A DNA stretch of 5,187 nucleotides from Anaerolineales bacterium UBA5069 (GTDB lineage Bacteria > Chloroflexota > Anaerolineae > Caldilineales > Caldilineaceae): contig DIAV01000186.1 of the NCBI GenBank assembly GCA_002415895.1, positions 2,649-7,835 on the forward strand. Direction: 5' to 3'. Positions 1 to 5,035 of this stretch are shown piece after piece. The translations under genes and the position numbers were made by a program. The notes under the pieces are model-generated. The model saw only the letters and a list, made by a program, of their open reading frames with translations, was not told where the DNA came from and did not search any database. Numbering within the stretch: the stretch's first letter is position 1; every line of letters starts with the position of its first letter.

Positions 1-21
1 CAACCAATCACCCGCACTACC

Positions 22-954
22 ATGCCACCAAAATACGATGTACTTGTGTTGGGCGAAGTCTGTGTTGACATCATCCTCAGCGGCGACGTGACGCCTGCCT
101 TCGGCCAGGTGGAGAAGGTGCTTGATGACGCCGTGCTGACTGCGGGCAGTTCATCCGCGATTTTTGCGTGCGGGGCGGCACGGCTCGGTTTGCACGTGGC
201 ATTCGCCGGCATGGTGGGCGATGACGTCTTCGGGCGTTTCATGCTGGATGCGCTCGCTCAGCGGGGGGTCGACACAAGCGGCGTTGTCGTCAACCCTGCT
301 CTGAAGACGGGGCTAACCGTGCACCTGATCCGCGGCGCCGACAGGGCCATGCTCACCCACATGGGCGCTATGGAAGTCTTTGGATTGGCCGATTTCGACA
401 TGGGCATGCTTGCCCACGCACGCCATCTGCATGTGGGCAGCTACTTCCTGCAGAAGGCGCTGCGTCCCGATGTGGCGCGCCTCTTTTCAGCGGCGCAGCA
501 GCAGGGACTGACAACCTCGCTTGACACCGGCTATGATCCTGACGAAGTGTGGGGCGCGGACGTCCACGCGACGCTGGCGGCTACGAACGTCTTTTTGCCC
601 AATGCAACGGAGGCGCTGGCTCTCACCGGCGCGCGCGATGTGGGCCAGGCACTTGCGGACCTGGCCGCACGCGTGCCCGTTGTGGCGATCAAGATGGGCG
701 CAGAGGGGGCGCGTGCACGCACCGGTGATGACGAAGCCGTTGCGCCGGCGTTGCCTGTGCGCATTGTTGACACCACCGGCGCAGGTGACTCATTTGACGC
801 GGGCTTTGTCTACGGTTTCCTGCAGGAGTGGCCGCTTGCCGATACAGTCGCGCTGGCATCGGCTTGCGGCTCATTATCGACCCAGGGTGCGGGCGGCACG
901 GACGCGCAGCCCACGCTGGCTGCTGCGCGTGCCGCGCTTGCTTCACTGCAGTAA
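22..954 (+). CDS. PfkB/ribokinase-family carbohydrate kinase
   Basis: This 310-residue protein has the normal length and layout of a PfkB-family kinase, which transfers phosphate from ATP to a hydroxyl of a sugar or nucleoside in the cytoplasm. The N-terminal strand [14 protein letters not shown] (residues 6-19) is typical of the fold. Residues 42-71 match the first PfkB signature region and end in the common GDDVFG. The second signature, [13 protein letters not shown] (250-262), supplies the anion-hole GAG and the catalytic base Asp256. In the first signature the usual GG-x-x-x-N is replaced by GSSSAI (42-47), so the sugar-contacting Asn is absent. Substrate therefore cannot be assigned, and fructokinase, ribokinase or nucleoside-kinase labels would be guesses. 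No clear Shine-Dalgarno lies in the 21 bases before the ATG. The gene may be distal in an operon that begins left of the window. Confidence 0.93.
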   Translation: MPPKYDVLVLGEVCVDIILSGDVTPAFGQVEKVLDDAVLTAGSSSAIFACGAARLGLHVAFAGMVGDDVFGRFMLDALAQRGVDTSGVVVNPALKTGLTVHLIRGADRAMLTHMGAMEVFGLADFDMGMLAHARHLHVGSYFLQKALRPDVARLFSAAQQQGLTTSLDTGYDPDEVWGADVHATLAATNVFLPNATEALALTGARDVGQALADLAARVPVVAIKMGAEGARARTGDDEAVAPALPVRIVDTTGAGDSFDAGFVYGFLQEWPLADTVALASACGSLSTQGAGGTDAQPTLAAARAALASLQ

Positions 955-1089
955 GGCAAGCACGAACGCAGATGATTGCGCGCGGCGTCTACAGATCACG
1001 GCGCATATTGGGGACGCATGGCGGCAATCGGCGCGCCCCACAGCCGGCTCCCGCCACGCCGCATGTCTCCCCATAGACTGGCTCTTGTC

Positions 1090-1132
1090 AATGCACAATG
1101 CCGCGGCGGTCGTTGCTGCGGCATTGTGCATT
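1090..1132 (+). terminator. Perfect 15-bp inverted repeat, possible terminator of the kinase gene
   Basis: The arms AATGCACAATGCCGC (1090-1104) and GCGGCATTGTGCATT (1118-1132) are exact reverse complements separated by a 13-base loop. The hairpin lies 135 bases after the kinase stop and upstream of the next promoter candidate, so a terminator role is reasonable. It is followed only by ATTTGCC rather than a real T-run, and the GC pairs sit at the loop end. A Rho-type or processing hairpin, or a regulator binding site, is therefore also possible. The structure is directly visible, but its role is inferred. Confidence 0.5.
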
Positions 1133-1171
1133 TGCCGCCTCTACACCAATTTTGGATACATAGTGTGTATG

Positions 1172-1198
1172 TTGGCCTATGGCCAGTTGTGCTAGAAT
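1172..1198 (+). promoter_or_regulatory. Candidate extended -10 promoter for the repeat-protein/RDD operon
   Basis: TGCTAGAAT (1190-1198) reads as an extended -10: TG, one base, then TAGAAT. A weak -35, TTGGCC (1172-1177), lies 15 bases upstream. This spacing is short but tolerable when an extended -10 is present. Transcription would start near 1205 and give a leader of about 70 bases before the ATG at 1276. The -35 overlaps a TGGCC-TAT-GGCCA inverted repeat (1173-1185). A second inverted repeat, ATACA-5 bases-TGTAT (1156-1170), lies just upstream. Both look like possible operator half-sites. The consensus used is that of the general housekeeping sigma factor. Confidence 0.4.
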
Positions 1199-1263
1199 AT
1201 GGCGCGCATGGAGCGAAACGCGGTTGATTCGGCGCTGGCTTTGCGCATACCGACGGGACTGCC

Positions 1264-1269
1264 AAAGGA
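1264..1269 (+). promoter_or_regulatory. Ribosome-binding site of the repeat protein
   Basis: AAAGGA ends six bases before the ATG at 1276, a standard Shine-Dalgarno spacing. It supports this start over the internal in-frame ATGs at 1486 and 1519, neither of which I would pair with a comparable site. Confidence 0.55.
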
Positions 1270-1275
1270 AATTGC

Positions 1276-2463
1276 ATGGAGTATCCTGGAAACGGCCGCA
1301 GCGACGCGCAACACTCGAGTGCGAGCGCGGCTTACGACAGCCCAAGGGCAGAATCAGCACCGCGCACTGCCTACTCCGGTGGAGGGCACGACGCGCCCGC
1401 TCAGCATAGCCCTGTTGCGCGTCCGCCGGATGGGTTGGTGGTGCGCGGCCTCACGCACGCCGTACGCCTCTCCGTGGCGGCCGCCATGTTGCCATATCGA
1501 TTGGCGCGCCCTGTTGTCATGAGTCGCCCCATGGCCCCCGCGCGCGAAGCGGCGAATGGCATCGTCAGCAAGGTCTCCGATGCGCTGGTTTCGGTGGTTG
1601 CCGAGCAATTGCTCTACAACAATGAAGCCCAGACACTTGTGGAAGAGTACGCCGAGCGCCTGCTGATTCTGCTCGCGCACAATCGCCAGGTGGAGAAGCT
1701 TGTACATGCGCAGGCCGCAGCGTACATCGGTTATCTGGTGGAAAATCCGGCGGCGATTGGCCCGCTGGTTGAGGGTGCGGCAAGCCAGTATATTGCTGCC
1801 CTGCAGCAGAACCCCACGCGCCTGCAGCCCCTTGTGCGCGCTGTTGCCGACAACTATGTGGACTACTTGAGCCGCAATCCCGAGATTGTGGCGGGGGTGG
1901 TTGAGGTGGTCGCAACCGACTACGTGGCCTGGCTGCAGGAACGCCCCAGTGTAGTCGACGCACTTGTGCGCACGGTTGGCAATCGCTATGTGGCATACCT
2001 GGCCGAGAACCAGGCGCTTGTGGATGAGCTTGTCAAGGGCGTAGCCGGCGGCTATGTGGAGTACCTGACCCTGCACCCCGAACTGGCTGGTGACCTTGTC
2101 GAGAATGTGGCTGCCAACTTCATTGTGCACCTGCAGGAGCATCCCGCCCAGTTGGATGGCGTTGTGGCCGCCGCCGCCGAGCGCTTTATGGCGCAGACGC
2201 GCCAGGATCCCGCGCAGATCAACGCGCTCGTGCAGGTGGTGGGTGATCAGTATCTGGAGTACCTGCGCGTCTATCCCGACAATGTGCAGGATCTGCTGGC
2301 AGGACAGACGGCAAGCATTACCGGCGATGTGATCACCGAGGTGCGCCAGCGTAGCGCCAGCGGCGATGTGAAGCTCGAGACGGCCATTCGCAACTTCCTG
2401 CGCATGAAACCGCGCGAGGATACGCCGGTTGAGAACATTCCGTCAGTCAAGCGGGGCGCATAA
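1276..2463 (+). CDS. Unrecognised protein with ten tandem 22-residue amphipathic repeats
   Basis: I do not recognise this 395-residue protein. Residues 1-60 are a low-complexity, probably disordered Ser/Ala/Pro/His/Gly segment. Residues 61-100 link it to the repeat array. Residues 118-336 form ten tandem repeats, the first of 21 and the other nine of exactly 22 residues. The pattern is hydrophobic-x-x-L-V-x-x-V-A-x-x-Y-V-x-Y-L-x-x-N-P-x-x. Val5 is kept in 10 of 10 copies, Ala or Gly at 9 in 10, Tyr/Phe at 12 in 9, Leu16 in 9 and Pro20 in 8. A degenerate half copy precedes the array (about 101-117) and a decayed start follows it (337-341). The tail (342-395) has a charged helix and a basic end. 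There is no signal peptide or clear membrane span. Hydrophobic spacing suggests one amphipathic helix per repeat, either packed as a solenoid or lying on a membrane. The RDD gene starts two bases downstream, pointing to a membrane-linked job. Function is unknown. Confidence 0.85.
   Translation: MEYPGNGRSDAQHSSASAAYDSPRAESAPRTAYSGGGHDAPAQHSPVARPPDGLVVRGLTHAVRLSVAAAMLPYRLARPVVMSRPMAPAREAANGIVSKVSDALVSVVAEQLLYNNEAQTLVEEYAERLLILLAHNRQVEKLVHAQAAAYIGYLVENPAAIGPLVEGAASQYIAALQQNPTRLQPLVRAVADNYVDYLSRNPEIVAGVVEVVATDYVAWLQERPSVVDALVRTVGNRYVAYLAENQALVDELVKGVAGGYVEYLTLHPELAGDLVENVAANFIVHLQEHPAQLDGVVAAAAERFMAQTRQDPAQINALVQVVGDQYLEYLRVYPDNVQDLLAGQTASITGDVITEVRQRSASGDVKLETAIRNFLRMKPREDTPVENIPSVKRGA
1627..2283 (+). 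repeat. Tandem array of ten ~66-bp coding repeats
   Basis: This is the DNA of the ten 22-residue repeats. The first copy is 63 bases (1627-1689), then nine copies of 66 bases begin at 1690. The protein pattern is well kept, but the nucleotide copies are strongly diverged. The array therefore looks old and maintained by selection on the protein rather than recently amplified. Confidence 0.85.
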
Positions 2464-2465
2464 CC

Positions 2466-3161
2466 ATGGCCAAAAAGCCCCCAAAGATTGAGAGTACGCC
2501 GCAAAGCGAAGTGGCAGATCGCACGGGCATCAAGGCGGGCTTTATTTCGCGCGCCGTCGCGATGCTGATCGACATCGTCATTATCCTTGTCGCTGCGGGC
2601 ATTACCTATTTGCTTGTCAAGGGATCGATGACGCTTATGCGTATCGATCTGGCCTCCTGCACCAATTTTGTGCCGCTGGTTGACGTGCGTTCATTTATTC
2701 GGAACTTTTGCGCCCTCACGCGCTACTCACTGCTCGTGGCAGTTCTCTCCATAGCGCCGCTCTATCTGCTCAGTCTCTGGCTCTTTGCCGGGCGCACGGT
2801 TGGCATGGGGATTGTGGGCATACGCATTGTGCGCAGCAACGGCAGGCCGGTGCACCTGGTTACGGTGCTTGTGCGTCTGGTGGGGTTTACGGTGTCGCTC
2901 TTTACCCTGGGCCTTGGCTTTCTTTGGGTCATCATTGACGATGACCGCCAGGGGCTGCACGACAAGATGGCCGGCACGTATGTGATTTACTGGAGCGGTA
3001 AGCTGGTTAAGGCGCGGCCGGTGCCGCCTAAAATTGGTGCACAGGGCGCATCACCCGTACCCGTACCCGTGGCCGGCAAGAGCGCAACCTACAGCCACGT
3101 AGCGGAAGCGCCGCAATTCGCGGGTGATTCCGCCGCTGTCCAAGAGACTTCGGCGCACTGA
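2466..3161 (+). CDS. RDD-family integral membrane protein
   Basis: This 231-residue protein shows the RDD fold. A first membrane segment (about 30-52) begins with the family Arg29 and carries Asp36 inside. A second segment (about 86-108) follows, then the conserved loop GRTVGMGIVGIRIVRSNGRP (109-128). A third segment (about 131-157) leads into DDDRQGLHDKMAGTYVIY (158-175), the most diagnostic stretch of the family. RDD proteins are small multispanning membrane proteins of mostly unknown function, and some have been linked to ion or solute transport. After residue 178 comes a hydrophilic tail with a PVPVPV run (197-202), encoded by CCCGTA-type 6-base units at 3054-3071; it is probably cytoplasmic and disordered. 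The start lies two bases after the upstream stop, with only a weak G-rich site (2454-2457), so translational coupling is likely. The extracellular loop between segments 1 and 2 has two Cys (65 and 82). Confidence 0.92.
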   Translation: MAKKPPKIESTPQSEVADRTGIKAGFISRAVAMLIDIVIILVAAGITYLLVKGSMTLMRIDLASCTNFVPLVDVRSFIRNFCALTRYSLLVAVLSIAPLYLLSLWLFAGRTVGMGIVGIRIVRSNGRPVHLVTVLVRLVGFTVSLFTLGLGFLWVIIDDDRQGLHDKMAGTYVIYWSGKLVKARPVPPKIGAQGASPVPVPVAGKSATYSHVAEAPQFAGDSAAVQETSAH

Positions 3162-3223
3162 AGCGATGCCAGCGTGAAGATCCGCAGATGTCAATGTGAT
3201 TAATGGATTGTTCCGCTTCAAGC

Positions 3224-3229
3224 AAGGAG
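3224..3229 (+). promoter_or_regulatory. Ribosome-binding site fixing the DUF1269 start
   Basis: AAGGAG lies three bases before the ATG at 3233 and six bases before the ATG at 3236. The second spacing is better, and the family N-terminus (MSxLVVIxFD) begins at 3236. This argues against the longer reading from 3203, whose extra residues would include the binding site itself. Confidence 0.8.
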
Positions 3230-3235
3230 AGAATG

Positions 3236-3709
3236 ATGAGCCAGCTCGTTGTGATTACGTTTGATGGTACGGATACGGCAGGCAAGGTGCGCAACGCGAT
3301 TGCCGATGCGCAGAAGCAGGGGCTCCTCAAGGTGAATGATGCTGCCGTGATCTACAAGGATACCAACGGTGCAGTCAGTGTAGATAACGAAGTCAGCAGC
3401 AGCATGTGGGCGGGTATGGGGATTGGCGGCCTGTTGGGCTTGCTGGTGAGTTTTGCCTTTCCGCTGGCAGGCCTTGCCATTGGTGCAGCAGGCGGTGCGG
3501 CCGTCGCGGCGACGATGGGCAGAAGCGTGGACAAGAAGTTTGTGCAGGATGTGCGCGACAATTTGCAGCCTGGTGGCTCGGCGCTCTTCCTGCTGGGTAC
3601 GGGTGAGATGATGGGGCTGCGCGGCGTGCTGGAGCCGTTTGAGGGCACCCTCTACCAGACGACGCTGGACAGTGAGGCCGAGCAGCAGATCCGCGACGCG
3701 CTGAAGTAA
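3236..3709 (+). CDS. DUF1269 domain membrane-associated protein
   Basis: The 157-residue product matches the DUF1269 family over its full length. It opens with MSQLVVITFDGTDTAGKVRN and continues with a short alpha/beta region containing GLLKVNDAAVIYKDTNGAV (29-47). The centre (about 58-95) is a very Gly/Ala-rich hydrophobic stretch with repeated GxxxG-type spacing, likely a glycine-zipper hairpin that inserts in or packs on the membrane. The C-terminal part has the family's QPGGSALFLL (111-120) and a closing acidic helix. The biochemical role of the family is not known to me beyond frequent membrane association. The gene starts 74 bases after the RDD stop, so it may be the third gene of that transcript or have its own promoter. 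I could not pick out a convincing -35/-10 pair in the gap. A strong hairpin follows 31 bases after the stop. Confidence 0.92.
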   Translation: MSQLVVITFDGTDTAGKVRNAIADAQKQGLLKVNDAAVIYKDTNGAVSVDNEVSSSMWAGMGIGGLLGLLVSFAFPLAGLAIGAAGGAAVAATMGRSVDKKFVQDVRDNLQPGGSALFLLGTGEMMGLRGVLEPFEGTLYQTTLDSEAEQQIRDALK

Positions 3710-3718
3710 GCCGCGCGC

Positions 3719-3732
3719 GAACTGATCAGTTC
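3719..3732. repeat. 14-bp perfect palindrome after DUF1269
   Basis: GAACTGATCAGTTC is a perfect palindrome with no spacer, lying between the DUF1269 stop and the terminator hairpin. It could be a dimeric regulator site or chance. Its position downstream of a gene makes a classical operator role unlikely. Confidence 0.4.
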
Positions 3733-3740
3733 ATCAAACA

Positions 3741-3772
3741 AAGCGAGGCCTCCCAAACGGGAGGCCTCGCTT
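3741..3772. terminator. Bidirectional rho-independent terminator between convergent genes
   Basis: AAGCGAGGCCTCCC (3741-3754) and GGGAGGCCTCGCTT (3759-3772) form a perfect 14-bp stem closed by an AAAC loop. On the plus strand the stem runs into TTCTTCATTC, a T-rich tail. On the minus strand the tail is TGTTTGATGA, which is weaker. The hairpin sits exactly between the DUF1269 stop and the lipoprotein stop at 3775, so it most likely ends both transcripts. Confidence 0.88.
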
Positions 3773-3774
3773 CT

Positions 3775-4623
3775 TCATTCAGTCGCCATCACAAGCGCAA
3801 CCGTGCCGCCCACGCGCAGGCTCTCGCGCCCGTAAGCGAGCGCACGCAAATCGTACTTTGCGCCTACCTCGGGCCGCAGCGTTCCCTGCCACGCAATCGA
3901 ATCGCCCACGGCGCGGTAGGGATACTCGTTTTCGTTCGGCCCTGAGAGCTGCGCGCCGCGCGCATACTTGCCCATGTAACCGAAGGTCGTTCCGTGAATC
4001 GTGTCGCTGCCGTCTGCCTCAACGCCATCGACAAAGGGGAAGCGCAGTGTAACCACACCGTCCGGCGCGCGGCCACGCTCGGGCGCAATGTTGGGCAGCA
4101 ACAGTTGCTGCACACCAGCCAGCCAGACGCCGGTGTCATTGAAGGCATAGATGCGCAGGCGCACCTGATAGATGCTGCCGGGAATGCCCGGCCAGGCGCC
4201 GTCGAAGTCAACAGAATCGCCGACGCGGCGCGCGCTGCGCAGGCCCGCAATGGTGAAGATTGCATCTTCGTTCTCTGCACTCACTTCGCCCAGCGTGCCC
4301 CCCTTGCCCACGTAGGTGATATCGGTGCCGGGCAGCCGTGCGCCCGCGGCCACCTGCGGCGCGGTGGGCCCAGCAAAGACAATGCCGCCCGGCGGCGCCG
4401 TTAGCACGCCCAGCGCATCCAACCCTGGCAGCGCAATGCCGCTGAGTTCGGGCAGATCCATACCTGCGAGAGCGTCGGGGATGGCGCGCAGTTCTTCGGG
4501 GATGCCCGGCAGCGGGGGATACTCGGAGGGCACACAAGCCGATAAGGCCAGCGCGGTGAATAGCAGCAGTACACACAGCAGGTTGGTGCTTGTTGTTAGC
4601 GAACATCGATTCTTTGTGTTCAT
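3775..4623 (-). CDS. Secreted lipoprotein with duplicated C-terminal unit
   Basis: The 282-residue product begins with a type II signal peptide: Lys/Arg near the start, a hydrophobic core at about 15-27, and lipobox L27-S28-A29-C30. Cys30 would be lipidated and the rest exported. A Pro/Leu-rich linker (31-80) is followed by two related units. Unit A (about 99-177) and unit B (about 205-278) each begin with G-[TS]-D. Each also has VGDS (134-137 and 239-242), and Tyr-x-x-Arg exactly 18 residues after that Val (152-155 and 257-260). The spacing and alternating pattern suggest two beta-sandwich-like modules, possibly for binding. I do not recognise the family. The chosen ATG is the one that gives the signal peptide directly. 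A longer reading in this frame back to about 4995 would run antisense-frame through the peptidase gene and is not credible. It lies 16 bases after the peptidase stop, so the two are probably one operon. The Shine-Dalgarno is weak. Confidence 0.82.
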   Translation of the reverse strand: MNTKNRCSLTTSTNLLCVLLLFTALALSACVPSEYPPLPGIPEELRAIPDALAGMDLPELSGIALPGLDALGVLTAPPGGIVFAGPTAPQVAAGARLPGTDITYVGKGGTLGEVSAENEDAIFTIAGLRSARRVGDSVDFDGAWPGIPGSIYQVRLRIYAFNDTGVWLAGVQQLLLPNIAPERGRAPDGVVTLRFPFVDGVEADGSDTIHGTTFGYMGKYARGAQLSGPNENEYPYRAVGDSIAWQGTLRPEVGAKYDLRALAYGRESLRVGGTVALVMATE

Positions 4624-4639
4624 GGTGTGGACTTGTACT

Positions 4640-5035
4640 TCAATAGGCGCCCAATTCGTGCAGGCGCTCATCGCTAATGCCAAAATGGTGCGCGACTTCG
4701 TGTAGCACAGTGCGGCGTATCTGATCGCGTATGACGGCCTCATCGGGTGCGCAGTAGCGGTAAATCGGGCGGCGGAAGATGGTGATGCGGTCGGGGGCGA
4801 CCAAGCCGTATGAATGGGTGCGCCCCGTGAGGGGGACGCCTTCGTAGAGGCCGAGCAGTTGGCCGGGATAGCGCAGGCCAACGCTCTGCAATTGCTCGCG
4901 ATTGGGCCATTCCTCCACCAGAATCGCCACATTATCAATGACGGCCCACAGCGCATCGGGGATGCTGTCGAGCGCTTCGCCAACAATTTCTTCAAAGCGC
5001 TCGAGCGACGGGTAGGGACTTGTCAGGCTATTCAT
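4640..5035 (-). CDS. Zincin-like metallopeptidase family protein
   Basis: This 131-residue protein matches the small bacterial Zincin_1-type metallopeptidase family. The active-site motif is HEVAHHFGISDERL (112-125). His112 and His116 are zinc ligands, Glu113 is the general base, and Asp122 is the likely third ligand, as in HExxHxxGxxD minimal zincins. Family landmarks upstream include LLGLYEGVPLTGR (60-72) and APDRITIFRRPI (80-91). There is no signal peptide, so it is probably cytoplasmic; its natural substrate is unknown. The start at 5035 follows GGAAA (5039-5043) and gives the normal family length. The frame stays open to 5167, but that would add a Cys-rich 44-residue extension unlike the family. 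It is the first gene of a leftward pair with the lipoprotein. Confidence 0.9.
   Translation of the reverse strand: MNSLTSPYPSLERFEEIVGEALDSIPDALWAVIDNVAILVEEWPNREQLQSVGLRYPGQLLGLYEGVPLTGRTHSYGLVAPDRITIFRRPIYRYCAPDEAVIRDQIRRTVLHEVAHHFGISDERLHELGAY

Larger units (their letters stand above)
955..1275. other. Intergenic region, 321 bases
   Basis: I see no convincing gene here. Small open frames in this stretch lack ribosome-binding sites and overlap one another on both strands. The region contains, in order: a stretch resembling dispersed intergenic repeats (about 963-1003); a GC-rich imperfect hairpin that can be drawn between GGGGA at 1010-1014 and TCCCC at 1068-1072; a perfect inverted repeat (1090-1132); and a promoter candidate (1172-1198) followed by an untranslated leader of about 70 bases. 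It therefore looks like the end of the kinase transcription unit plus the control region of the repeat-protein/RDD operon. Confidence 0.6.

Noticed and set aside
1010..1072. GC-rich imperfect hairpin suggesting a structured RNA
   Set aside because: Only short stems pair (GGGGA/TCCCC, CAT/ATG, GGCGG/CCGCC), with unequal internal loops. Such folds are common by chance in GC-rich DNA, and no known RNA class is recognised.
521..1195. 224-residue frame overlapping the kinase
   Set aside because: It is Arg/Pro/Trp-rich and typical of an off-frame translation of GC-rich DNA. It runs through the confirmed PfkB C-terminus.
1199..1522. 107-residue frame starting just after the promoter candidate
   Set aside because: It overlaps the start of the repeat protein in another frame, lacks a Shine-Dalgarno, and its composition is off-frame-like.
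1354..2142. 262-residue leftward open frame opposite the repeat protein
   Set aside because: It is a shadow of the periodic, GC-rich coding repeats. It has no recognisable domain, and the sense frame has a ribosome site and conserved repeats.
1627..2283. CRISPR array or recent DNA tandem duplication
   Set aside because: The 66-base units are conserved only at the protein level in one open frame, with no identical direct repeats or unique spacers.
3054..3071. Three CCCGTA-type hexamers as a phase-variable microsatellite
   Set aside because: There are only three copies with one mismatch, inside a tail where a 6-base change keeps the frame. It would lengthen or shorten PV units rather than switch the gene.
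3203..3235. N-terminal extension of the DUF1269 protein
   Set aside because: The AAGGAG ribosome site lies inside this extension, and the family start MSxLVV begins at 3236.
3775..4995. 406-residue leftward open frame covering the lipoprotein and much of the peptidase region
   Set aside because: The part before 4623 lies out of frame with the well-supported peptidase gene on the same strand. The lipoprotein signal peptide begins at the internal ATG at 4623.
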